Positions 16,360 to 22,746 of a DNA stretch of 22,746 bases are shown piece after piece. A program made the position numbers and the translations under genes. Position 1 is the first letter of the stretch. Every line of letters starts with the position of its first letter. Source of the DNA: CAYRJA01 sp964424455 (lineage in GTDB: Bacteria; Bacteroidota; Bacteroidia; Chitinophagales; UBA10324). The notes beneath the pieces were generated by a model. The model searched no databases and was not told where the DNA came from. It worked only from the letters and a program-made list of their open reading frames with translations. Where the stretch lies: positions 1 to 22,746 of the forward strand of contig CAYRJA010000044.1 in the NCBI GenBank assembly GCA_964424455.1. Reading direction: 5' to 3'.

Positions 16360-18213
16360 CTAATTTTTCCTGATGATGATTTTCCCTGTCGAAATATTTC
16401 TCTGTGATTCTATCTTCAGAAAAAATATTTCCTCTCCTACTCCACTAAGATTCAGTTGAAAATGGTCGTTAGCAGGAATCTTGCTAAATGACTTTACCGT
16501 TTCACCTAAAATATTTGTAACAGTAATATTCACCGGCTCTCCATCATATCCTGCAAGATTCAAATCAACTATTCCATTGGAAGGATTCGGAAAAATTTTC
16601 ATCTCTGTATTTTGCTTGTTCACATTTTTAACGGAATTATAGTTGAAATCATCTATTGAAAATGATTTAAACACTATATCATTACTATGCACTCCGTCTT
16701 GAACTTCCTGATTATCATCAATAGCTGTTCCGGGTTCCATATCACGCATCCAAATCACATCCACTTTTCCGTTTCTCGTGTATTTAGATGCGGAGGGATA
16801 AACATTTTCAATTTGCATATCCGCAGTATTGGTAAGGTCTGTTTGCTCACTCCATGTTTTTCCGTTATCTGTTGAGTAAACACCAAACAAATCACGGTAA
16901 GATTGTCCGCGGTAGTCGTTGAACAGATCGGTATTCTCCAATGCAACTGCATAGACACAGTAGATAATATTTGCGGTTGTATCCATCGAAACAGTGGGCA
17001 TAGAGGCGAGTGAAGTATTAGAATAGTTAGGCATATCCTGTCCGATATTTAATTCTTCGTCGCCATCGCGGTCAGGCGAATGTCCAACCACTACAAATGA
17101 ATCTGCACCGAATGTTTCATTCCAATATAATAGTGCATTATCTCCCGGACGAAAGCTCCATGAATCCTGTGCTGTGTTATCGTCACTCACATGAGTATAA
17201 CCGCAAAAAACATGAGCGCTGTTATTATTATCTAAAATGACAGCATAAGAACCATCGGATGTGGCAACCGGAGTATCCACTAATGTATATCCATCCATTC
17301 CGCAAACGCTAAAATTCCAGATTGTAGTTGCCTGCCAGGTTTCGCCGTTGTCAAAAGATTTCCATAGATACATTGTATTATTACTTCCTCCTCCTACAAT
17401 GGCAACGGTGCTTCCCCTTGAATCAATTGCATAAGAATCGGGGGATATATATTTAATACAATCGGCAGTGTCTATTTTGGGAAGAGTAGAACTTACATTA
17501 TCCCAGCTTTGTCCGCCATCTGTTGAACGGAAATAATGAATGTAGTTATTTCCTGGCGCTTTATTTCTTGCACCAATTACATGTACCGTATCTTCCCATG
17601 CAGAAGCGCGGGGCCACATTACATCTAACTTTCTGTTTGCTCCATCAAATTTAAAAGTATCTGCAATCTGAATTCTGGCGCTAGTGCCTAAAACCGTATC
17701 GCTGTTAACATGAGCAAAAAGTATTTCACCTTTATTTTTCAGTATCACATTTGCAGGATAGCCGCAGTAAACATTTTCAATTCTTTTAACAGGAAAAGGT
17801 CCCCATGAACTGCCATCAAAGTAATTGTAAAATGTACCTCTGTCAGGAAATGCATTAGGACTTGCAGCGCTGCCTAAATCCCAGAGAGATCCTGTCCACA
17901 CTGCAGAAAGTGTTCCACCTCTTCCCGGAAACAGTCGTTGTCCGGAAGGTTGGTCGTCCCATGTGGTTGTGCCAATTACTATTTCTCCGTCTCTGCTTCC
18001 TCTGAATTGTTTTTCAGATAGATTAGGAATTGATTGGAGAAATGATAAATCTTTATTCAATGGAGTATGATTCTCATTTCCTTTTAGCGCCATTGATTTC
18101 ATAGTGTATTTTCCACTTTTTGAATCAACCGAAGGTGTATTAATCTGAATCTTTTGTGCTGACACACTAATGCTTAATCCGAGCAAAACGGAGAGTTGTA
18201 AAATCTTCCTCAT
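16360..18213 (-). CDS. Secreted BNR/Asp-box repeat protein with T9SS sorting domain
   Basis: A 617-residue exported protein with a signal peptide (about 1-19, ending SVSAQ). The body is a sialidase-superfamily-like beta-propeller, judged by three clear Asp-boxes of the form S-x-D-x-G-x-x-W: STDGGQSW at 230-237, SFDNGETW at 286-293 and STDNGKTW at 447-454. The catalytic Arg triad and Tyr of a true sialidase cannot be identified, so the enzymatic role is open. Residues about 537-617 form a type A sorting domain: IFPNPSNG, then TNILGETVKSF, ending with Gly-Lys-Ile-Ile-Ile-Arg. It is a single-gene unit ended by the strong terminator at 16312-16345. Confidence 0.88.
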   Translation of the reverse strand: MRKILQLSVLLGLSISVSAQKIQINTPSVDSKSGKYTMKSMALKGNENHTPLNKDLSFLQSIPNLSEKQFRGSRDGEIVIGTTTWDDQPSGQRLFPGRGGTLSAVWTGSLWDLGSAASPNAFPDRGTFYNYFDGSSWGPFPVKRIENVYCGYPANVILKNKGEILFAHVNSDTVLGTSARIQIADTFKFDGANRKLDVMWPRASAWEDTVHVIGARNKAPGNNYIHYFRSTDGGQSWDNVSSTLPKIDTADCIKYISPDSYAIDSRGSTVAIVGGGSNNTMYLWKSFDNGETWQATTIWNFSVCGMDGYTLVDTPVATSDGSYAVILDNNNSAHVFCGYTHVSDDNTAQDSWSFRPGDNALLYWNETFGADSFVVVGHSPDRDGDEELNIGQDMPNYSNTSLASMPTVSMDTTANIIYCVYAVALENTDLFNDYRGQSYRDLFGVYSTDNGKTWSEQTDLTNTADMQIENVYPSASKYTRNGKVDVIWMRDMEPGTAIDDNQEVQDGVHSNDIVFKSFSIDDFNYNSVKNVNKQNTEMKIFPNPSNGIVDLNLAGYDGEPVNITVTNILGETVKSFSKIPANDHFQLNLSGVGEEIFFLKIESQRNISTGKIIIRKN

Positions 18214-18299
18214 TTAATTTGTTTTGGAGTAAAAGTAAAAATTATGATGACAATACAGAAAGTAAAAACTCTAAATAGATTAGTGGTCTTAGTTGTGCT

Positions 18300-18331
18300 G
18301 TAACAGCTAAGTAAAATAACTAAGTTGTTAC
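18300..18331. repeat. Inverted repeat between sprT-like and BNR-repeat genes
   Basis: GTAACAGCTAAGT (18300-18312) and ACTAAGTTGTTAC (18319-18331) pair at 11 of 13 positions around a 6-nt loop. The left arm contains most of a full CTGTAACAG site (18298-18306). It starts 3 bp after the SprT-like stop codon, so it may mark the 3' end of that transcript. No U-tract is present. Confidence 0.5.
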
Positions 18332-18333
18332 GG

Positions 18334-18981
18334 TTAAGTAGTTTGTAAATTACGCTGAACTCTCTCTACTTCTGCCACAGCGCTAAAGAGATATACTGCG
18401 TTGGTTTTTACTTCCACACATCTGTAACGCTTTCTGATTTTATTTTCAAGGCGGAATACTCTTCCGCTGTTTATTTTAAATAATTCCCCTATTGTCAAAT
18501 CTTCAACATGAAGCGCCGGTTTTTCATAGTAGCGCGAAAGAACTTTAGTTAAACGATTATCCACGCAGCTTGAGGCGGCAGGGTTATGTATATGCTGCTT
18601 TAGCGCCGCACTGATGTCTTCCGGGAATATTCCGGATGTAATAAATTCACTTATCAGCCGGCTGTAAACATTTTTCCATTCCTGTCCATGCGAGCGAACG
18701 CGATTTTTGTGATGCTCCCACACAATCAGATGTGCCACTTCATGTATGAAAGTGATAAGGAAAGCATACTTATTCAAATCACCATTTACTGAAATCCGGT
18801 GACCTGTTGTACGATTGGGGCTTCTGTAATCGCCATATATACTTTGCCGCCGGTTGGTTACAGTAAGTTTTATTTTGTAATCTATTATCCACTGAACCGC
18901 TTTTTCAACCGCAGATTCAGGAACAAAATCTTTAATAAGAGAAGACAACTTAACCCTTAACAGTTCAGGCGGAGTTTGCAT
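18334..18981 (-). CDS. SprT-like zinc metalloprotease-fold protein
   Basis: A 215-residue cytoplasmic protein of the SprT-like family, related to the protease domain of eukaryotic Spartan. The zinc motif HEVAH is at 80-84 inside FIHEVAHLIVWEHH, with a third ligand probably His98 in SHGQEW. The C-terminal part is basic (IRKRYRCVEVK) and might bind nucleic acid, as zinc-ribbon C-termini do in relatives, but only single cysteines are visible here. The function of bacterial members is not well established. Neighbours give no further clue; the membrane-protein gene lies 63 bp upstream. Confidence 0.85.
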   Translation of the reverse strand: MQTPPELLRVKLSSLIKDFVPESAVEKAVQWIIDYKIKLTVTNRRQSIYGDYRSPNRTTGHRISVNGDLNKYAFLITFIHEVAHLIVWEHHKNRVRSHGQEWKNVYSRLISEFITSGIFPEDISAALKQHIHNPAASSCVDNRLTKVLSRYYEKPALHVEDLTIGELFKINSGRVFRLENKIRKRYRCVEVKTNAVYLFSAVAEVERVQRNLQTT

Positions 18982-19044
18982 CAGTGATTCTGAGAGAATG
19001 ATGAGTTAATAATTCTATGAACAAAAGAATTGAAAACTTTTTAA

Positions 19045-19458
19045 TCACAGAGTATTACTTTTTTGCTTTTCAGTATTCTGCTTTGAATTCAGTTTAAGCA
19101 ATTCAATCATTTCCATAACGGTATAAACGATATAAAAAACAAAAAATGGAATAATAAAAAACGGTTTCCCCTGTGGTCTTGCTATCACCACATACAGCAT
19201 GAGAAAAACGATACAAAGCATAAGCTTCCCTGTAAACGATCCCATAACCATTGACACAAAACGGTAGGAACTGTTTGCTGAAATTCCTTTGGATGCCATC
19301 AGATAAACGCCGCAACTGACCAGAAAGAAAAAAGTTAAACTTAGCCATGTAAAAAGCTGAAAAGAGGCAAACAACTCCGTTTGATTTGCCAACAAAGTCA
19401 GCAGAGCAAGAACAACTGTAACAATCAAAAGTTTTTTAAAATAGTTGGCTGAGTTCAT
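19045..19458 (-). CDS. Small four-helix membrane protein, unknown
   Basis: A 137-residue integral membrane protein with four hydrophobic helices at about 10-24, 36-55, 76-93 and 99-119, and a short polar C-terminus rich in Lys, Asn and Gln. The helix spacing and the GKLMLCIVFL segment recall the AtpI-like proteins often found near F-type ATP synthase genes in Bacteroidota, but no atp gene lies in this window, so this is only a suggestion. The ATG at 19458 is the natural start. It begins right where the large non-coding repeat zone ends. Confidence 0.6.
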   Translation of the reverse strand: MNSANYFKKLLIVTVVLALLTLLANQTELFASFQLFTWLSLTFFFLVSCGVYLMASKGISANSSYRFVSMVMGSFTGKLMLCIVFLMLYVVIARPQGKPFFIIPFFVFYIVYTVMEMIELLKLNSKQNTEKQKSNTL

Positions 19459-19650
19459 TCCGTTTTATTTACAGCACATAAAATATTTCCCTACAAAAAT
19501 CTGTTTTGCGCCGCGACTAAGATAAATGAAAAAGACAGATAGCTTGTTTCAAATCATTCCGAGATTTTACTTGTCATTCTGAGCAAAGCGAAGAATCCGT
19601 TTGTTGAATGTTGAGATTCCTCCTTCGCCGGAATGGCAGAAAAAGAAACA

Positions 19651-19930
19651 GATGCTTCCTTCATCAGCATGACAGTAAGAAATCGTTGAAACGATTATTC
19701 CTTTGATTGCTATGTAGCTCACGATTTAAATCGTGGGCTACAAAAGATAAACTCTTCGCCGCTGTCAGGTCTTCTGACCGACAGTTAAATTAGTTCGGCT
19801 TTATTTTATTTTTCGGACGATGATACGAGGTGGAGTTCTTAACTCATGTTAGAAATTAAATGGAGTTGATGGTTAAATGGCTTGTCGGTCAGGAGACTAG
19901 ACAAGGGCAGGCGTTACCAACAAGGGCGTA
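19651..19930. repeat. Tandem hairpin-rich unit, copy 1
   Basis: A 280-bp unit repeated directly next to itself (copy 2 at 19931). It includes AATCGTTGAAACGATT (19681-19696), the perfect palindrome CACGATTTAAATCGTG (19719-19734) extended by GTAGC/GCTAC, a hairpin with CTGTC/GACAG arms (19762-19784), and one with CTTGTC/GACAAG arms (19881-19905). The last two are inverted with respect to each other and enclose about 95 bp, like a small mobile unit. There is no open frame. Confidence 0.8.
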
Positions 19931-20232
19931 GATGCTTTCTTCGTCAGCATAACAATAAGAAATCGTTGAAACGATTATTCCTTTGATTGTCTTGTAGCTC
20001 ACGATTTAAATCGTAGGTACATAGGATAAACTCTTCGCCACTGTCAGGTCTCCTGACCGACAGTTAAATTAGTGCTGTGTTCAACTAATAAGTGCAACTT
20101 TTTTTATTTTTCGGGTAATGGTACGGGATGGAAGTTCTTAACTCAGTTAGAGATTAAATGGAGTTGTCAGTTAAACTGCTTGTCGGTCAGGAGACCTGAC
20201 AAGGGCAGGGCGTTACCAACAAGGGCGTAGAG
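19931..20232. repeat. Tandem hairpin-rich unit, copy 2
   Basis: Directly follows copy 1 and matches it over its length apart from substitutions and a roughly 20-bp insertion near 20075-20100. The inner inverted pair is cleaner here: GTCAGGTCTCCTGACCGACA occurs in the left element and its exact reverse complement in the right. This suggests copy 2 keeps the more intact ends of a short inverted-repeat-bounded element. Confidence 0.8.
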
Positions 20233-20363
20233 ATAAGACAGTTACAGTACTGCTCCTCATTTGCAGATTCCTCCTTCGTCGGAATGACAAATAGGGGCAG
20301 CATGACAGAGAAAATATCATTTCGAGCGGAGTAAAAAATCTTTAGCTTAATTACTTCGGAAGA

Positions 20364-20507
20364 TTTGTCCCAGCGGGGTCACGCTTTTTGCGAACCCCGC
20401 GTGTTGGTTGCTGTAACAGTCCCATAGCATTTTATTTATCCTGTTCATTCCATCTTTTCCTCTGCCAATGTACTAAAGGTATGGGATAATCATTTATATT
20501 TCCCTCT
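20364..20507. repeat. 144-bp direct repeat, copy 1
   Basis: Matches 22550-22693 over 144 aligned bases with about five substitutions. It opens with a hairpin of GCGGGGT / ACCCCGC arms (20373-20400) and then carries a full CTGTAACAG palindrome (20411-20419). It bounds the AbiE segment on the left. There is no coding frame. It is probably a dispersed genomic repeat. Confidence 0.85.
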
Positions 20508-20578
20508 TCATAAAACCGCGCGGATGAATGTTTATAGTCCGATGCCCTTTCTACGAAATGCCATCTTGGGTGAATTCA

Positions 20579-20601
20579 GCGCAAGTGAAAAACACTTGCG
20601 C
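20579..20601. terminator. Perfect 9-bp hairpin after the AbiE pair
   Basis: GCGCAAGTG (20579-20587) and CACTTGCGC (20593-20601) form a perfect stem around AAAAA (TTTTT on the minus strand). It lies 37 bp after the toxin stop and could end that transcript, though no U-tract follows. It could equally be a REP-like element. Confidence 0.45.
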
Positions 20602-20637
20602 CAGCTGGGTATGGTGGGATGTAGATGCTACATAGTT

Positions 20638-21342
20638 CTATTTTTTTAGCACAATAGGAAATTCTTTATAAAAACGCAGTAATTGTATAGTTTCCGTTCT
20701 CAATTTTGTGCGGATAAAGTTTTTCATATCGCCTTCTACCAATTCACCTAAGCCGTTCAAAATACCTTTGTCGCTCATAGTTTCTAATGTATCAATACAC
20801 TTTTGCAGGTAGTCGGCAAGTGGCATTTTCATTCGGGTTTCTACAATGCTTTTATTGATTGGCGTATGTTTTTGCATAAAAAAGTAAGTATCAAAAATGT
20901 CGCGGTTGGCTACTTCGGTGCGATCAAGCAAAGCGCACAGTTTGTGAGCAAACATATCGGGTGCAACCATTGTTTTGATGTGAATGCCTAGCAGGTTTTT
21001 GATTTCATACTGTTCGTTTCCCTGACGGTTAGAAATTTCCACTTTCAGTTTTCGTTCGCCCACGCCATAATCCAGCACAGCTATTAAACCATAAAACTTC
21101 ATGGCTTCATCTGCTATTTTTCCGTATTTGAGCAGTATCTGCCACAGTTTTTCATACACGGCTTTTTCTTTGCTTATATCCAAAAGATTAAAGTCCAAAT
21201 CTACCGAAAAGCGGGGCAAATCATAGAAAAACATCAATGCCGTGCCACCTTTGAAACCAAGCAAAGACGATAACTCTACATCGTTGTAAATGTCTTTCAG
21301 TATCTGGAACAAAAAGAATTTATGCTTGTTGATGTCCACCAT
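20638..21342 (-). CDS. AbiEii-type nucleotidyltransferase toxin
   Basis: Toxin half of an AbiE-like (type IV) toxin-antitoxin pair: a DUF1814-type nucleotidyltransferase. The best-studied relatives act on tRNA ends or bind GTP, and can give phage defence by abortive infection. The 234 residues have the catalytic signature FKGGTALMFFY (GGT at 32-34) followed by VDLDF (Asp48, Asp50). Further conserved residues are HKLCALLDR (K134, R141) and NRDIFD (R147, D148, D151). All motifs appear intact. The ATG at 21342 lies inside the antitoxin gene (23-nt overlap), so expression is coupled. Shorter than some AbiEii proteins (about 300 residues), mainly at the C-terminus. Confidence 0.9.
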   Translation of the reverse strand: MVDINKHKFFLFQILKDIYNDVELSSLLGFKGGTALMFFYDLPRFSVDLDFNLLDISKEKAVYEKLWQILLKYGKIADEAMKFYGLIAVLDYGVGERKLKVEISNRQGNEQYEIKNLLGIHIKTMVAPDMFAHKLCALLDRTEVANRDIFDTYFFMQKHTPINKSIVETRMKMPLADYLQKCIDTLETMSDKGILNGLGELVEGDMKNFIRTKLRTETIQLLRFYKEFPIVLKK

Positions 21343-21913
21343 TTTGCAAGATTTTATTTACCCGTTGGGCTAATCTTTTGGAATTGTATATCGGCAACAG
21401 TTCGCGTATCACTTTCTCATTAAGCGAATGAATGTTGTCAAAATGATAAGCGGCATTCAAGTACATCATATCCAGAAAAGCCCTTTCGGGAATGGCAATA
21501 TTGATGTTTCCGCTTCGGTTGATACCACGCATATTGATCAAAATCTCATTCTTTATTTTGCGGTAAGCAATCAGACGATTATCCGCTTCCACGCTTCGGC
21601 TCAGGTAGCTTACGGCAGTGAGGCGGCTGTCGTACTGAAAAACCACGCCTGCCTTTTGCAGCACATACTCCAGCGACAAGTAAGAGGGCGTATAAAGCAC
21701 ACAGGCCAACTCTTCGGGATTGTAGCCGGGTTTGGCATAAATACCTTTGCGCAGGCGCAGCAATTTACCGGTGTGTACATAGTAATGCAGCTTTTGGTTT
21801 AACAACTGAAAATTGGTTTCTCCCAAGAGCAAAGCCACGGCAGGCAGGGTAAAAACCGAGCTTGTACTGTTGTAAATTTCCCAAAGTATATTTTTATTTT
21901 GAGAACTAAACAT
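21320..21913 (-). CDS. AbiEi-type antitoxin / transcriptional regulator
   Basis: Antitoxin partner of the downstream nucleotidyltransferase. The start is placed at 21913 (MFSSQNKNILWEIY), giving 197 residues; the open frame extends to 21985 but passes over the likely promoter at 21939-21946. The N-terminal part (about 1-60) looks like a winged helix with TLPAVALLLG, then LHYYVHTGKLLRLRKGIYA, the typical YxGxLxRLxxGxY pattern of AbiEi-type antitoxins. The middle carries YLSLEYVLQ and IAIPERAFLDMMYL, also family-like. Such antitoxins neutralise the toxin and repress their own operon. The pair is bracketed by the 144-bp repeats, consistent with acquisition by transfer. Confidence 0.88.
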   Translation of the reverse strand: MFSSQNKNILWEIYNSTSSVFTLPAVALLLGETNFQLLNQKLHYYVHTGKLLRLRKGIYAKPGYNPEELACVLYTPSYLSLEYVLQKAGVVFQYDSRLTAVSYLSRSVEADNRLIAYRKIKNEILINMRGINRSGNINIAIPERAFLDMMYLNAAYHFDNIHSLNEKVIRELLPIYNSKRLAQRVNKILQNGGHQQA

Positions 21914-21938
21914 CTGATTGATTGAAATGTTCGGTTCA

Positions 21939-21946
21939 CAAAGATA
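21939..21946 (-). promoter_or_regulatory. Promoter of the AbiE operon (-7 box)
   Basis: The minus strand reads TATCTTTG, a perfect TAnnTTTG match, 26 bp upstream of the antitoxin ATG at 21913. A TTG -33 element is at 21972-21970, spaced 23 bp from it, within the range reported for Bacteroidota promoters (about 17-23). Confidence 0.6.
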
Positions 21947-21976
21947 GTAAAATTTGAAAAATCTATTCACAAAAGC

Positions 21977-21994
21977 TTTTAGCAAGCGCTAAAA
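21977..21994. promoter_or_regulatory. Candidate AbiEi operator
   Basis: TTTTAGC and GCTAAAA form a perfect 7-bp inverted repeat with a 4-nt spacer, a few bases upstream of the -33 element of the AbiE promoter. AbiEi antitoxins are known to repress by binding inverted repeats at their promoter, so this is the best operator candidate. The match to a known operator sequence was not tested. Confidence 0.45.
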
Positions 21995-22144
21995 ATGGGG
22001 TACTTTCAACAAAGCGCCACTTTTGTTGTGGGTTAAAGCCATTTCCGCCATTGGAAGTAGAAGCAGATATATACTGAACAGCATCGCTTTTTTATGCAAA
22101 TACAGACACCGGCTCACTGATTCGCATAATTTTAACGGTTGTTT

Positions 22145-22264
22145 TTACACTGATGCCAGCAGTTTATCCCGTAAGGCGGAGAGGTAGCCTGTGTCGAAAA
22201 GGTCGGTTGCGTTTAGTGTTTTTAATGCAGTGCAAGCGTTTTCTACATCCTTTTTATTATCTGC
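22145..22264 (-). pseudogene. C-terminal remnant of an unknown gene cut by the IS end
   Basis: From the IS boundary at 22264 an open frame runs to a TAA at 22147-22145 and encodes about 39 residues, including DVENACTALKTLNATDLF and GYLSALRDKLLASV. The composition and helix-like pattern look like a real protein end rather than noise. Its 5' part is missing beyond the inverted-repeat end of the IS3-type element. I do not recognise the family. It is upstream of, and in the same direction as, the AbiE pair. Confidence 0.45.
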
Positions 22265-22549
22265 TGTCTCGTCCTGAAAAAGGTTTACAGTTTTTGTTAT
22301 TAATCCTATTATTCATTTACAAAGTTAAATTTAGTCCTGATATGAGTTTACAGTTGATTTTTTCTTGGTGTAATAATTCTTCCAGACTCGCTTGACTTCC
22401 AGGGGTTCTGTTGCATGGTGAACTTTGTCGGGAGTGAGTTTGCTGATGCTTAAATGCGGTCTTTCACTGTTGTATAATCTGATAGCAACGGGAAGATATC
22501 GTAGGGCTTCTTTTACTGATTTAATTTCCTGAGCATCTAAATATTCTTC
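22265..22549 (-). mobile_element. IS3-family insertion sequence, right-end remnant
   Basis: The outer end begins TGTCTCGTCCTGAAAAAGG at 22265, in the style of IS3-family terminal inverted repeats (TG...CA ends). The transposase stop lies 66 bp inside it, as is normal. The element is cut off at 22549-22552, where the 144-bp repeat starts; the left end and most of the transposase are missing. Confidence 0.7.
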
Positions 22550-22552
22550 TTT
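22331..22552 (-). pseudogene. IS3-family transposase OrfB, C-terminal fragment
   Basis: About 73 codons, open to a TAA at 22333-22331, encode the end of an rve (DDE) integrase core: KEEYLDAQEIKSVKEAL, then IRLYNSERPHLSISKLTPD and KVHHA. The YNxxRPHxSxxxLTP signature is diagnostic of the region after the third catalytic acidic residue in IS3-family transposases; a Glu in the upstream EEY segment may be near it. There is no start codon; the upstream sequence is replaced by the 144-bp repeat. It is not functional. Confidence 0.85.
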
Positions 22553-22693
22553 GTCCCAGCGGGGTTACACTTTTCGCGAACCCCGCGTGTTGGTTGCTGT
22601 AACAGTCCCATAGCATTTTATTTATCTTGTTCATTCCATCTTTTCCTCTGCCAATGTACTAAAGGTATGGGATAATCATTTATATTTTCCTCT
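22550..22693. repeat. 144-bp direct repeat, copy 2
   Basis: Same length and orientation as 20364-20507, with about five substitutions. The hairpin arms are GCGGGGTT and AACCCCGC here, one pair longer than in copy 1, so the stem is kept despite the changes. It also carries the CTGTAACAG palindrome (22597-22605). It directly abuts the truncated transposase. Beyond 22693 the two contexts diverge. Confidence 0.85.
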
Positions 22694-22746
22694 GGTGTTG
22701 TTGCATGAATCAAAAATAGGGGAATAAGTTTTATTACCGTTTGAGA

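Larger units (their letters stand above)
19459..20637. other. Non-coding repeat-rich zone
   Basis: No credible gene in 1.18 kb. It holds, in order: a dispersed-repeat fragment with the frequent TCATTCTGAGC and CCTCCTTCG(C/T)CGGAAT motifs (19572-19636); two tandem copies of a hairpin-rich unit (19651-20232); a second fragment with CCTCCTTCGTCGGAATGACA (20267-20286) and TCGAGCGGAG; the first 144-bp repeat (20364-20507); and a hairpin (20579-20601). It separates the conserved chromosomal genes from the AbiE/IS accessory segment. Confidence 0.75.

Noticed and set aside
19651..20232. Possible CRISPR array
   Set aside because: Only two long near-identical units without spacers of regular size, and no cas genes nearby; these are tandem repeats.
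21914..21985. Longer antitoxin N-terminus starting at 21985
   Set aside because: It would run across a full promoter match; the ATG at 21913 gives a family-like N-terminus.
22153..22395. 80-codon plus-strand open frame over the IS remnant
   Set aside because: It runs antisense through the gene tail, the IS end and the transposase fragment, which are better explained on the minus strand.

Overview
The window reads as chromosomal DNA of a member of the Bacteroidota. The signs are two secreted proteins with type IX secretion C-terminal sorting domains, core promoters with TAnnTTTG -7 boxes and no obvious Shine-Dalgarno sequences, and the Bacteroidota form of the division and cell-wall (dcw) cluster. 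I cannot name a genus. No rRNA or tRNA gene was seen.

Layout. Positions 1-2600 hold a plus-strand gene for a secreted protein with three tandem repeats and a sorting domain, then a minus-strand outer-membrane beta-barrel gene broken by one in-frame stop. Nearly everything else that codes is on the minus strand. From right to left: an AbiE-type toxin-antitoxin pair (20638-21913); a small four-helix membrane protein; a SprT-like zinc protein; a secreted BNR-repeat protein with a sorting domain and a strong terminator; comEC with a YkgJ-type cysteine-cluster gene; and the dcw block mraZ-rsmH-ftsL-like-ftsI-murE-mraY-murD (13270 down to 5277). A small secreted DUF6370-like protein and argS follow. 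The dcw genes overlap or nearly abut and must be one transcription unit. They make the MurE and MurD peptide-stem ligases, the lipid I synthase MraY, the septal transpeptidase FtsI with its FtsL-like partner, and the regulator MraZ. Four GTGG-type boxes at an exact 10-bp period lie just above mraZ and overlap its probable promoter, so MraZ autoregulation is likely. The usual next genes (ftsW, murG, murC) are not here; the block stops after murD.

The right end is a repeat-rich accessory zone. Positions 19460-20637 are non-coding: two tandem copies of a 280-300 bp unit full of hairpins, fragments of dispersed repeats, and one copy of a 144-bp repeat. A second copy of that repeat (about 96% identical) sits at 22550-22693. 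The two copies bracket the AbiE pair, the truncated end of an unknown gene, and the right end of an IS3-family element.

The most unusual signal is a 9-bp palindrome, CTGTWACAG, found 14 times across coding and intergenic DNA against roughly 0.2 expected by base composition. In several intergenic places it, or its core TGTWACA, forms the base of an inverted repeat downstream of a gene.
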